From assembly GCA_964057225.1 (NCBI GenBank), contig OZ059900.1, positions 6,644,501 to 6,708,500 of the forward strand: a stretch of 64,000 nt of DNA, written 5' to 3'. Below are positions 51,701 to 63,537 of this stretch, piece after piece. The stretch's first letter is position 1. Each line of letters opens with the position of its first letter. The notes beneath the pieces are model-generated. The model searched no databases and was not told the DNA's origin. It saw nothing but the letters and a program-made list of their open reading frames with translations. Source of the stretch: Auanema rhodensis (lineage: Eukaryota; Nematoda; Chromadorea; Rhabditida; Rhabditidae). Both the position numbers and the translations under genes were made by a program.

Positions 51701-54700
51701 GAAGTACGACTGATTTTAAAAACCAAAAATGCCAGATAGCAAGGTTGCCAGTTATTCATAGCCATACTTTTGCTTCCAAGCGCTATCTCATTTTACTCAT
51801 TCTTTCACACTTGCATTTCCTTTTTCACCAATTCAATTTCAAATTTCAGTATATAAACATTAGTTCGAAACTTCCTCGTAGGTGACATTACTCAAATGAC
51901 AGATTAATGTGGAAACTCTGTATGTTAGAACATTTGAATAAAAATTGAACATGAATAGAAAGTATGAAATGAAATAACGAAATAGATCAACATTTTTAAA
52001 ACGTGAAAAATATATAAAAAAACAAAAGAACGCACCAGATATCTGTTAAGCTAGAGTTCTACAGATAAAGTAAAGCATAGTTTTTTCTTATTCATGTACA
52101 GCATATGCATAACATATTGTTTTTTCTATGCATTACTTTTTTTTTCTAAAAAAACTTTTTGCCTTCTCAAAAAAATGTGAAAGGCATTTTATTCTATGAA
52201 GATGCGGGCTAAGAAGAAGTTTTTTTCCTAGACATCCGTAAGTTATGAGGTAAGTAACGCATAGACAATTTTGACCAGACAAGTAAATTATATATTTCAA
52301 AAGCATGGAAAATATAATTTTTATTGAACTGAAATACTATTTTTCTCCAGAGAAATAGAGAAAATGAATAAGAAAAGAAGCAGAAAATGGATGTGAATAG
52401 ATGCATATGTATATTGACTAAACAAGATGAACAAGTAAATGAAGCCAACACATCCTAGGGAATTCAAGTAGCTAAAAAGAATAGAAAAGATATTGGATAA
52501 CGTGATCGTTTAAGTTTCCAAAATGCTTATGAAGGGCAACTGTAGTATAAAGTCTAAATGAAGTCATCAACAATAAAATGGAATTAGAATGGATGATGCA
52601 AAAATGATTTCCGCTTGATTGTCAATATTTAATGATATACCAAATCTTTATAGCCAAATTCTAACAAGCAAATGAACAACATTTGTTGTATGCAGAAGAA
52701 ATCAGGATAAAATTACAAGAATAGAATTGAAAGCATGAGAATATGAACTGCAATTTTAAAATAGAAATCATTTTTTAATTTGAAGTTTGAAAATAACATG
52801 TTCACTAATATTTAGAAAATTAATCAAAAGAGAGATCAGACCAAATCTGTGAGAAAAGGAAAAAGAATCATTGAGTCATATTGTTAAGTTGCTAGCTGCT
52901 TCCAAGTTTTTAACATGGCTAGCAGCTCTTATGAAAAATGAAAAGTTTTTATAATTCCTTTTTCACTCAAAACTTCAACTCAATATCGATTTATTGAAAA
53001 ATAGACGATGAGAAAGTGCAGACATTATTAATAGAATAAGATTTTGAAATATATCTTCCTAGTTGTTAGACTATCTCAGAACGCGTAAGCTTGAGATCAT
53101 GCTGTCGATTGTAACGGCAATGCCCTTCGTCATTAAGTCAGCCCAATTCGTTTATGTGGTCACTCGTCAAATCGACGAACCACGATGAAGAATGGGGCAG
53201 AAAGCTGGAAAAGCATGAGAAAGGCTATAGAAGCTAACGACGGAGCATAAAAGGAGATGGTGTTGCACAGCTGACGAGAAAAGGAAAGCGAGAGAGAAAG
53301 GAAACAAAAGAGAAAAGAGATGAAAAAGAGAGAATATATTGCAATGACGTACCAAGATGAAAAGATGAAGGACAGATGTCAGTTTTGCCTTTTTTCCTCA
53401 CTGTGTATCGATGAAAAGTAGAGTTGGGTTGAAGACAAGGTTGTGAGTACCATACCATAAACTCTAGCATTTTTCACTCTTTTTTAAAACTTTTCTCACA
53501 AATGCAAGCTCCTTTTCTCTCAATCTTTGGCTCATATAATAATTTGTCTTTTCCTTTCATGCTTCTCATTTCTGGAATATAACGACCCTCAATACACCAA
53601 ATATCAACTCTTATTCTGATTGCTTAAAATGAAACATAGAAATTACATGATGAAAATGAATAAATGAACGCTCCTTAAGAAATATCACACTAGATACACA
53701 TGCCATATATAGTTCAATGGCTAGAAGCACGTCAGCTGAACAGCTGGAGCTACATATATATAAGTTCTGAACATATGTTTAGATATGTACATCCTTTTTT
53801 TTCCTTAAATATCAAGTTTCTCTACGAGTGTCTTATATGAAAAGTATAAACAGTAAATGAATCAAAAAGAACAAAAAGTTATAATCTTTCAAAAAAATTT
53901 CATTTTATGGAAAAATTATGATATAGACAAATATTTCGAAACAAGATACAATGCAGATGGCAAAAACAATTATTTTCTGCCCATCACGAACGATGAAGAT
54001 CTCATATGATCTCTTGATTAAACTATGCGTAACAAAATACAATACGATATTGATTATTTGTTACTTCAAAATAAAATATTTTGAAAAATTAATTAATTTA
54101 ATTATAAATGATATATTTAAAATACATTACCACACATATCAGATATATAACGTTCAATAACCAATAAATTAGCTCAAAATATATAGTTACTTGTCTGGTA
54201 GGGTATGTAATCAAGACTTATCCAGTGAGTGTGGTAAAGAGGGTGTGGGGGGGAGCAATTGCTTTTGCCTAAGCACTATTGAATAAAATGTGTGCCGCGT
54301 ATAAATCTAATACCATGCCAGCATTACGACTATTTCCGTTGGTTAGCTTTCATCTTCGTTTGCATCTATAACTATTGTATGCGAAATGTTTCAGACTGCA
54401 TGGATACATACATCTGCTCGCGTCCACCCCATATAGCTTGTTTAAGAACCTCTATCCGTGCCGACTAGCTTGTGTCCGTTTAAGACGGATATCGTTCAAG
54501 CTGCATCCGGGGCATGATACTATTGTTGTATAGAGAGAGAGAGAGGGATCTCGCAAAATGTTGAGAGCAATTGGTATTGGTATCTGCTAACTGCAAAAGA
54601 CATTTAATTCCCATAGGAACAATCACTAATGCATCTTGATTCGAGTATACGATTATCATTTTTCAAATAAACTCTAAGAAGAGTTGTTATACTTAAATAT

Positions 54701-55671
54701 GTAATATTTTGAAGAAAAAAAGGAAAGCAAAACTTATCGTAAATCTATTCTAATTTCAATAATTTTTTCTAAAATTTATATTTTATTGTTGTGTTTATCT
54801 ATATATTGATTTATTCAATGCTTTCTTGTCAATATTATGAGTATGAATGTATTTTTCTATGTTTTTATATTGAAATTTAACAAAAAACTGTTCTACAAAG
54901 ATTTACTACATATAGATTTAATGAACAAGAAACTGGACTTGATATACTATAAAGAATAGAGAAATAGTAAAAAAAGAAACTTAATTGCTAACAATAAATT
55001 AATTTAAAACATTGATGTTTTTGGATAGTATGGGAAATAATTATGGATTACTATATCAACTAATAAGTAGATTTCACTAAGAAGTTGAAGATCGTTAAAG
55101 GGAAAGAGAAGTATGAGACCGGGGAAATTTTTAAAAATAAGAGAAAAAAGAGCGAGGGGAAGAAAAAGGGAGAGAGGGAGAAAAAAAACAAGCAAGAGAA
55201 AAAGGGGAAAAGGTGAAAAGAGAGAGAGAGAGAAAAGAGAAAAAACGAAACCATAAGCTCTACAGTTTTCTAGTGAAATAAGAATATAATTTGGTAAACA
55301 AAGATCAGAGGGAATCTAAGAGTAATAGAATATGCTAAGAGAATTAACATCAATTGCTAAATATGATAATGAAATAAAACTAAATGCGTCATTATGAAAT
55401 AATCAGAAAGATTTTGTTTTAATCTCTAAAAAAATCTAATTCCAATAGAAAAACAAGAAAGAAGCCATATCATGAAAGCTATAGTGAAGATGATGGTTGG
55501 GAAATATGGAGAAGTAAAACAAAAGTGTTATAAAGAATATAAAGATTAAATTTACGAGATGTTTGAAATTATGTCAAAGATGTTTTATTTGAGATGGAAT
55601 TTTTTGAGAAAACAAGATTTTATATGAATAGAATAACAGTTAAAAACGAATAAACACTCTAAAGATATCTG

Positions 55672-55699
55672 TTTTTTTTTGTTTTTTTGTTTTTTTTTT
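55672..55699. repeat. Interrupted poly-T tract
   Basis: T9-G-T7-G-T10 on the plus strand, seen as poly-A from the strand of the genes. It lies 1.1 kb downstream of the DGK epsilon stop codon. It could be an old retroposed tail, but no adjoining element was recognised. Confidence 0.8.
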
Positions 55700-56811
55700 C
55701 ATTTAAATTATAAAAATCAGAAAAAGGACGTTTTTCAAAACATTGTGACACCGGTTAAAATAAGAATAACACACAACCATAAATAAAACCTCTAATGATT
55801 TTCTAACCGAATAAAATAAACCCATACTTCAAAGAAACCACAGGTTTAGACGAATAGAACTTTTGTTGTAACAACAATATAAAATATATTTTTTATGTTC
55901 TAATTCATATAATATAAATTATTTTTATGAATAACAGTTTTTTCTAAATATTCTCCGATATATTGATCAAAAAAGCATGCTAATTAGTTAAAGTTAGAGC
56001 CATAGGTTGGTAGCTATTTGGGTAACACTTAAATTGGAACAAAATAGATTCTCTACTTATTTTTAATTAAATATCTAACTAATTATGTGGGGAATTCTTA
56101 AAAGTGGATGTTTACTTACTTTTAAGAAATAAAAATTCAGGACAAAAGAGCCTTTTTAGCTGCGCTTAATTATAACAGAACATATATTATGTTTAACTGG
56201 GTAAAGCCAAAATTGCCTGATAGATCTAATGAAGCTGTTAGAAAGTGAGAAGAAATAGAGATCGGATTTAAATTTTAACAACAAAAACATGGATATTAAC
56301 AGGAATGTGCAGCTACGTAAATAAATAGATCTCTCAATCAAAAAAATTCGCAACCACTATATCATTTTAGAGGAATCAATTTCGAAAAGAGAAGTTGTCT
56401 TGTAATTAAAAAGGAAAAACAAAATTGGTCTGCAAAAAATCAAAACAACAGACATATATGTATATGTATATATGTACAAAAACACAAAAACGTCTTTGAT
56501 GTAATATTTGGGGATATTACGAAGCCAGAAAATAATGATCGATATTGATAATTATGCCACATTTTCTGGATATGAACTTTGGATAACGATTGTTAATCAG
56601 TATTCAAACCGATTGCTATCAGCTGTTCACAGCAGTATAAAACAATTATTATGTTTCAACAAAAAATGTAACGATTATACTTCCCAGAAAAGGATGAGAT
56701 GTGTTGAGAAAATAAAACGGAAACGAACATGATTCACAAAAAAAATTAAAAAAGAATGAGGAAAGATGATGTGAACATTACTCTTATTAGGTGTATTCCA
56801 TGAGATAAAAC

Positions 56812-58356
56812 TCATGCATGCTCAATAAGGGGTGTTTGACCTTTATGAGTAATGGTTATCAAAGCAGGACGCTGAAACCATGCCTCCCCATCACTATAAA
56901 TAGTATTATGAATTGACTATCCTAAATTTATTAGCTTAAAGTTACCATTGCATTGGCAAATCCTTGTTACGGATTTTTATTGTGGCTTTATAAGCTTGCC
57001 CAATGTATATAGGAGACGACATCCCAACCTTATATGCATTTTAAAACAATTCGCTTTTTGAAATTTAAATTATTACCTGCATTTGTGCAATATGAAAAGA
57101 TGATGTGACAGCGAAAATCTCAAAGAGACCATCATCTAAAGCTTGTGGCCATTTTTCAGGAGCATTTGCCCAAGGCTAAATCATATATAGGTACATACTC
57201 TTGGTATTTTTTCAAATATTTCCACTCACTTCAACACCAGCTCCCCAATATGGAATATTCAGAAAAACAAGACTTTCAATAACTGGAAGTGGAACAGGAT
57301 CTCTGCTACAAGATATACAATGATTATTAAATTATTAAAATAATATTAATAGCATACCTATCGTTCAAAAACAATTCTAAATCGTTTTGTAAATTTCTAC
57401 ACGTATGCCATAGAACATCTCTGGTTCCATATGTGAAGAAGAGCAATTTGTTCATAAGTCTAAAATAATATTGAACATTATCTTAATTTCAACCAGCACA
57501 CTTTACCGGCTTCTAAGAAACTTTGGAATTGAATATCTAGTGCTTTGCATTCCTAGAGTAACTCTGGCATCTACGCCAATCGATATATAATTTGTCATAT
57601 TACGAGTGCTGCTAAAATGTTCATATCCTAGCTAAACATAAGAATTTTTTTATTAAAAATTTCATTATTTAGAATTCTAACCTTTTTTCGCTTATTCAGA
57701 AGATCGATATTCCAACGATCAACATTTTTCACAGGGCCTTCGTTAATTGTTTTCAGCAACTATAAATAAACATTCAGTTAAAAATACACTTTTGAATGAA
57801 TATAATCACATTTAAGACATCAAATCTTTCATCTGTAGCTGATCCCCATTTCATTGTTCGCGACAAATCATTACCTGTTCCCAAAGGAAATAATGCAACC
57901 TAAGAAATTTATATTTCATCATGAGTCATCATTTAATTAATTTTCCATTAATTAAATTAATAACATACAGGTCTTCTGACATTCAAATTATCCATAATGT
58001 CAAGAACAGAGCATATGGATCCATCTCCGCCAGCAATCAATATACGCATATCAATTTGAGCCTAAATTCATAAAGATAGTTATTAATCATTCAATCAAAT
58101 ATCCCATTTCTTACGTTGTCATGTTCATCCATCCATGCTAAAGTTTGTTGAAGATTAGATTTTGTTATATCAATAACCTATAAACAACATCAATGTTATT
58201 TCATGCATATTTTGAATATCTAGATACCTGTAGAGGATGTAAATATTTTCTGAATTCGCGAATAGTTTTAACACCTGCTCCTGATCCACTCTTTGGATTA
58301 ATCAGAACAAAAATAGGCTTGAGCCCATCTAATGGCTCCATTCCCGTTATGATTAA
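56812..58356 (-). CDS. DGKE: DGK epsilon exons 6-16: catalytic and accessory domains
   Basis: Exons 6-9 hold the ATP- and DAG-binding core: FVLINPKSGSGAG, then ILIAGGDGSICSVLD, then VALFPLGTGNDLSRTMKWG. The usual GGDGT is GGDGS here, a conservative change. Exons 10-16 carry the accessory domain: NYISIGVDARVTLGMQ, NKLLFFTYGTRDVLW, LVFLNIPYWGAGVE, DDGLFEIFAV and CDGEAWFQRPALITITHK. All are recognisable against human DGK epsilon. The introns are very uniform (46-69 bp). The donor of intron 57760-57809 is GTGATT, weaker than the GTAAGT-type sites elsewhere. Confidence 0.94.
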
Positions 58357-59517
58357 CTGAAAATGGAAAATTCATTTTATTCTTTTTTTTTGCTCATCTG
58401 ACCGAACGCTGATTTCGTAATGCTGATTTGCGCGAGTATAAGCGACAGGGTGGAATAACAAATGGTCGAAATGGACCAAAATCACAAATCTCTGGAGCTT
58501 TCTTCAAACAGTTTGTATGCACCGCTTCTTTACACCTTCAATTCAAAATTATAATTAATTTTCCTTATGGTTATTACAAAAACAATAAAATGACAAACCA
58601 GGAACAACGATAGTCACAAAGTCTTACTCCACCACCACACAACTCTTCGCAAACAATGCAAAACTTGTCTTCATCAATGTTTCCCGGAACCTAATTGGAG
58701 AATTATCATTAGGATTTGAATTATTTCAAGCATCACAATTGCTTTGATTATTATTAGGTTTGGAGCATGGTTTCGATATTAGTTTCAAAATATGAAGTTG
58801 GTTTAAAAGAATTGTATTTATAATACAATTACATTTCAAAATATAATTTAATATTTGTATGGAAAGAAAATTCAAAGAATACCCAATGATGTTTTCGTAG
58901 CATTTTTGTTTGATCGTCTTCTATATTCAAATCTGCTCGAGCTTTACACTGTAATGTATCTGATATTTCTTGTATACACCTAATCTATAATTATAATATA
59001 TTATTAATGTATATAAAGACAAGTTAATTAATTATCTATATATTAATTTGAATTGAAGATTTACCTTGTCTACTTTTAATGTACAAAAATCACATTCGTA
59101 GCCAGTCTTAAGACTGTTCTTACAACAAGCACAATAAAAGCCTAGCTCCTTTATAACAATAGGCGTCCAAAAATGGCCCTCTGAAATATTATATTTCAAC
59201 TGAATATTATAAGATTATACACGCTGTTTATAATTAGTTTTTGATCTTTCAAATCTCATCAATCGTGTTAATATATATGCTATATATAATTTTATTATAT
59301 CATGCTACTAAGTTATGAAAGTAATGCATGTGTTAGTAATATCCTTATAAGTTAATTTCCAAATATGTTTATACTTACTTTTTGATAAATTTGCCGTATT
59401 GATCGGCTTACGTTTACGTTTATTAAATATTCTTAAAAAACCAAAAATCGCTAAAACTGTAACGCATGTTGCGAATAATGTGAAACTAATTTGTTCAATA
59501 TCCCAAAGAACCATCAT
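56812..59517 (-). CDS. DGKE: Diacylglycerol kinase epsilon, complete, 16 exons
   Basis: The enzyme phosphorylates diacylglycerol to phosphatidic acid at membranes; the epsilon type prefers arachidonoyl-DAG and feeds phosphatidylinositol resynthesis (family knowledge). Exons: 59379-59517, 59065-59180, 58883-58984, 58599-58690, 58403-58535, 58228-58356, 58115-58177, 57969-58061, 57810-57899, 57682-57759, 57507-57631, 57358-57459, 57230-57305, 57077-57175, 56946-57028, 56812-56893. They total 1602 nt, 533 residues plus TGA, with every junction in phase. Order: membrane segment at about residues 8-30 followed by RKRKRKP-type basic residues, C1 domains at 49-98 and 117-167, catalytic domain with INPKSGSGAG (212-221), GGDGS (269-273) and PLGTGNDL (294-301), then the accessory domain ending in IEHA. 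No EF hands, PH or SAM domains are present, and the length is near the human 567. These traits define the epsilon class. ATG 59517 is directly followed by a second ATG. Confidence 0.95.
58403..59180 (-). CDS. DGKE: DGK epsilon exons 2-5: two C1 zinc domains
   Basis: The first C1 has H49, C63, C66, C76, C79, C88 and C98. The second has H117, C130, C133, C148, C151, H156, C159 and C167, giving the H/C pattern of DAG-kinase C1 domains. The second contains RLCDYRCSWC, matching LCDYRCIWC in human DGK epsilon. The intron 58536-58598 splits the Trp codon in this motif; its acceptor (TTGAATTGAAG) lacks a pyrimidine tract, yet it is required to keep the domain. The segment after the second C1 (FRPFVIPPC) is the usual link to the catalytic domain. 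Confidence 0.92.
59379..59517 (-). CDS. DGKE: DGK epsilon exon 1: N-terminal membrane anchor
   Basis: 46 codons from MMVLWDIEQ. A hydrophobic stretch of about 20 residues (ISFTLFATCVTVLAIFGFL) is followed by a basic cluster, as in the human enzyme, where this hairpin or single span holds the kinase on the ER and plasma membrane. A TTTCAG acceptor lies three bases upstream of the first ATG (AG at 59522-59521), so a 5' UTR intron is likely. The frame continues through that acceptor without an ATG. Confidence 0.88.
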
Positions 59518-59978
59518 ACACTCTGAAATGTGACAAAACAACAGAAAATGTGATTAAAAAGTTGAAAATCCGTACGAACTAACACGAAAAAAAAAAAGAA
59601 ATATTGCTTGAAAACATTAACGTAGTTGAAGAAAAAGAAGAAAAGAAATGAAATTTGATTGCGATCTGACATATTTTTTGTACAATAATAATAAAAATAT
59701 AATATATAGCTTTACTATAATTATTGCCCTTTTCTTCAAAATAGATAAGTTTTTCGATAAGGATTGTATAATTATAATACACAGAAACAATATATTATAT
59801 ACATGAAAAAGACAAAAACAAAAAACGTTTTTAATACTAGGTTGAAAAAAGATCAGAAACGCGTTCAAATATTCACCAACTGGTCTATAGAAACTTGTGC
59901 GTTTACGCGAATATGTGTGTGTATGTGTGTGCCTATGTGCGTTTGTATGCGTATATATAATTATATGTGTGTATGTGA

Positions 59979-59988
59979 GGGGGGGGGG
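59979..59988. repeat. Run of ten G
   Basis: G10 preceded by TGTGTGTATGTGA and followed by ACACTGCTGCTG. It is about 460 bp upstream of the DGK epsilon start. Confidence 0.95.
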
Positions 59989-60247
59989 ACACTGCTGCTG
60001 ACTTCATCGCATGGCAGGGTATAGTAGAATGGGTTGAAGCTTGTGTGTCGTAACTACTCGTGGTGCTCTGGCGGCTGCTGATGCTGATGTTGGTTTCAAT
60101 GACTGAATCTAGCCAGCACGCTGTGCAAATTTGCTCTATCTCACAATTTTCGTCCTATTTCTATCTCTATCCCTCTCTTCATTGCATTATTTCCAATAAT
60201 TCTCCACATTTTCGGTCTAACGTCAATTACGTATGATGTTCTTAAAC

Positions 60248-60255
60248 TGACGTCA
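60248..60255. promoter_or_regulatory. Perfect CRE-type palindrome TGACGTCA
   Basis: The 8-bp consensus for CREB/ATF bZIP factors occurs about 730 bp upstream of the DGK epsilon start codon. A single 8-mer in 64 kb is close to chance expectation, so function is only a possibility. Confidence 0.25.
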
Positions 60256-63200
60256 TCAAATGGAAAAGAGAAAAAATGACAGAAATACAACATAGAATCC
60301 TCATCAATTAGGCTGATCATTAAAAAAAGACATTTTTTTATAGAAAATGTTATTAATCATTTAAAAAGGAAAGAGTTGAAACTAAAAGCTGACTTGTCTT
60401 AGTTTCATAAACAAGAATCGTAAAACTAGATCAATTTGTCACCAATGAGTGTTACATTTTTGGAAAGGAAAGCACAAAAAATTGCTTATCAATAGGACAA
60501 TTAGGAATGCACACATGATCACATCATTTTTCATTAATATAATGAAATATGAAAGCATTTAAAGCTAAATGATTAGAAACTATGAATAAAACTTTGATTT
60601 CTTAACATTCTCAACACATGTCAGGATTATGATGGTTAAAAGAAATGATTAAATGCATATTATATGATAACGTTCTCAATTTGATAATAAAAACAAGCAA
60701 CTTATATACATCTATGCTATAATGCCGCTTAAATCAACATATTCTTAGGTTCATTCTTATTAATTTTTGTATTGTAGAATACTTTTGTACTAGTTTATAA
60801 TATTTTGTAATTTATGCAATATTATAAATGTATCAACAATCAATTATTTCATAATTTCAGTTATTCTTCTATCAATTTTGTGATAAATACGTCAAAGTAA
60901 TTAGAAACGTGTACGTATGTTATCGTCTTCCGCATATTTCTATGATATTGATATTTGAACACCTGAAAAACCCACAAATGCGCAAACGATTATACGCAAG
61001 CGCCTTTAATATCGTTTTTTCTTGCCGGGAAGTTTAAATGTCACGACAATGAGTCGCTCATAAGAAATTAATCGACCTGGACGCTCACATGTTGATGACA
61101 CGAACGACTCAACCACCATACACACGCACACAGGTTATTAGTGCAAACCTGTCTTCATGCGGTTGTGATGATAGGTCGGTCGGTTTTTGTCATTCGTTCC
61201 TCTTCATTCATCTTCATTTTTCGGATGTCTCACTCATCAGCCTCAAAACCTTTCTGTACATCTGCTATCTAATAATTTTTCATGTATTCTCTCGTATGGT
61301 TCTTTCGTTCGCTCATATTTATATCTGTTTCTTTCTCTCACTTCTCACTCTTTTTTACAGTTCTCTGCCTATTTCACTTGTTTTCTTTTCTTTTTTTTCC
61401 GATCGCATTCACTTTAGTATCCCCATTACATGTTGAGCAGGTATTTGTATTGCGCAAAGCAGCTATTATATGCTATTTATGCGAATAGTGATCATCGTTT
61501 CTATTCAGTTTGTAAATCTACCACCCTGAAAAAGCCGTGCTTTCCACTCATCACATGAATTTAGTCGGTCATTTTCTTTCTCATGGTCTTTGTCTTCACA
61601 AATCGTTCATTCTTTATTTTTCTCTCGATCGGTATTTCTCAGTACTCTCTTCCTCTCTCATCGCTGTTTCCTCTTTCCATTGCTCTCACTAATTCAGCAG
61701 TTTTCGCGTTAGATTGAATGGTCCACGACTCACAACGATCGTTTTCTTGGCTTCTTCTATTTTTCATCTGTCACTCTTTATCTTTAAACAATCTGCCGTA
61801 TCTTTCTCTTATGTTTATCTGTCTTTAATCGTTGGTATTCACCTTTCGGCCTCTGTCCGCTTCTATTAGTCACATGGTGCCTTGCTCTCCTCGCAAACTG
61901 TGTATGCATGTATGTGTGTATATTTCGTCTATTCGCGCACAGAGAACGACAATGTAATATTGTCTGGTCTCTCATTACTTTAAAACACTTTTTTGTATCT
62001 TCTCTATCAGTTTTACTCCATTCGTCTTATCTTATACCTCTCGTTATATTATTTTCATTTTGTAGCGAAAGAGTAATATCCATTTCTAGTTTTTCTCTAC
62101 TTTCTTGAATACCTTAAGTTGTACTCTCTATTATTCCTATTTTTTCTTTTCTCTCTCCTTTGCTCATTATTAATTGTTTCGTGTTACCTATTCTTCTTCA
62201 AGTTTTCTCACATTCATACATACATCTCGAAGCATCGAGTTGTATGAATACTTCGAATGGATTCAAAATCAATGCTGCTGCCTAAAGCTGCACAGCAATA
62301 ACCGTTTACCATATTTTTAAATTAAAAAAAGCAAGCTTTTCCTAACCATCTTAAGTTAATTTTAGGGTTTATCACGCGTTTTCTCATTTGCTTCTTCTCT
62401 TCTCATTTGGTTTAATCGTTCGCTTTGTTAGTTTCAAAATTCATCATTTTATTTCGTGACACATCGCATTAATTTCTTTGCTACACACACATACATGCAC
62501 ACAAATACATGTACTTCCTTTTTCTCATATTTCGAACCAGCATTCAACATCACATGTGCTTTTCCTTTTTTTTTAAAATTTTCTCGAATTCTAGATTGCA
62601 AACGCTTTCAAACTTCCTGTGTTATAACTTAAGCTTATGCATGTTTATTAGGACAACAATGATTTGTTTGTGCTTTTTTTTTCAATTTTTATTTGTATAT
62701 ATGTTGTGTGTATGTATGCCGATTTCTAAAAAAAATGAGTTGTTCTCATCTTTCCAAGAAAGAGAGAACGAAGGAAAAAGGGCAATCCTTTTACACGATG
62801 ATGATCATCATCAACAATTGGCACTTTTTATTGAAAAGAATGCAATTGCCGCAAATTTGCATCGTCATCATATATAACATTGTTGTGAATTTAGTATCAC
62901 TTATGTTATGCTTATTCGATGTTCTCTCTTTATTCTCACATTTTTCTATCTGTCTCTCACTCTCTCTTCCTTTTTCTCTTGTGCTTTTCTAAAAGAATGT
63001 TTTACATTTCAACGATTCTCTTTCTCATGTTCGATCATTGGCGCTCTCTCTCGTCAATTTCGATAGCCCCGACTATGAATGATTCATAATGCATACGTGT
63101 CTTCCAAATTTTTTCTTTTGCTCTTACAGTTAGCTTGCTCTCAAGGTTTTTTATGAAAGATAGTTAGCCATTAGCTAATAATTCTTATATATTTTGAAAC

Positions 63201-63516
63201 GCATTTTTAATTTGACGCTTTGCACATTCTTTTAAGTTAAAAACAGTCCATTTTGCATATATTTGATTTAAAAAGTATTGTATTAGAAAGATGATAAAGC
63301 ATGTAAGATTTAGTGAAAGATATGATGATTATTAATATATATTCTAACGACTTTTATCAAAATTGTTTATGCGAAATGTTAGTGTTATCTCGAATTAGCT
63401 TGAAAGAACAACAAAAGTAGAAATGAGTTAATCAGTGTAGATGTATAGCAATTGAGCATTCAACAGTAAGTTCAGAGAATTCAAGTATGAGATATGAAAG
63501 CTTTTATTGCTAATAA

Positions 63517-63537
63517 TGTGTGTGTGTGTGTGTGTGT
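63517..63537. repeat. (TG)n microsatellite
   Basis: Ten TG units ending in TTGG. Confidence 0.95.

Larger units (their letters stand above)
46648..56811. other. Non-coding stretch between the coiled-coil gene and DGK epsilon
   Basis: AT-rich DNA with no recognisable exon. It contains a 32-bp direct repeat at 47,283 and 47,620, a run of twelve G at 48,703, a GC-richer patch at about 54,220-54,520 that includes a seven-G run, A+G-rich DNA at 55,130-55,250 and a long T tract at 55,672-55,699. Confidence 0.6.

Noticed and set aside
53090-53112. GAGATCATGCTG, resembling a bantam-type microRNA start
   Set aside because: Only the seed agrees and I found no matching hairpin arm.
54440-54520. Possible tRNA-like fold around TCCGTTTAAGACGGA
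   Set aside because: Only one 5-bp stem; no A-box or B-box and no cloverleaf could be built.
58428-58613. Plus-strand frame over the DGK epsilon C1 exon
   Set aside because: Shadow of minus-strand exon 58403-58535.
61089-61436. Plus-strand overlapping open frames near 61.1-61.5 kb
   Set aside because: Three frames are open over the same pyrimidine-rich DNA, which is expected from composition.
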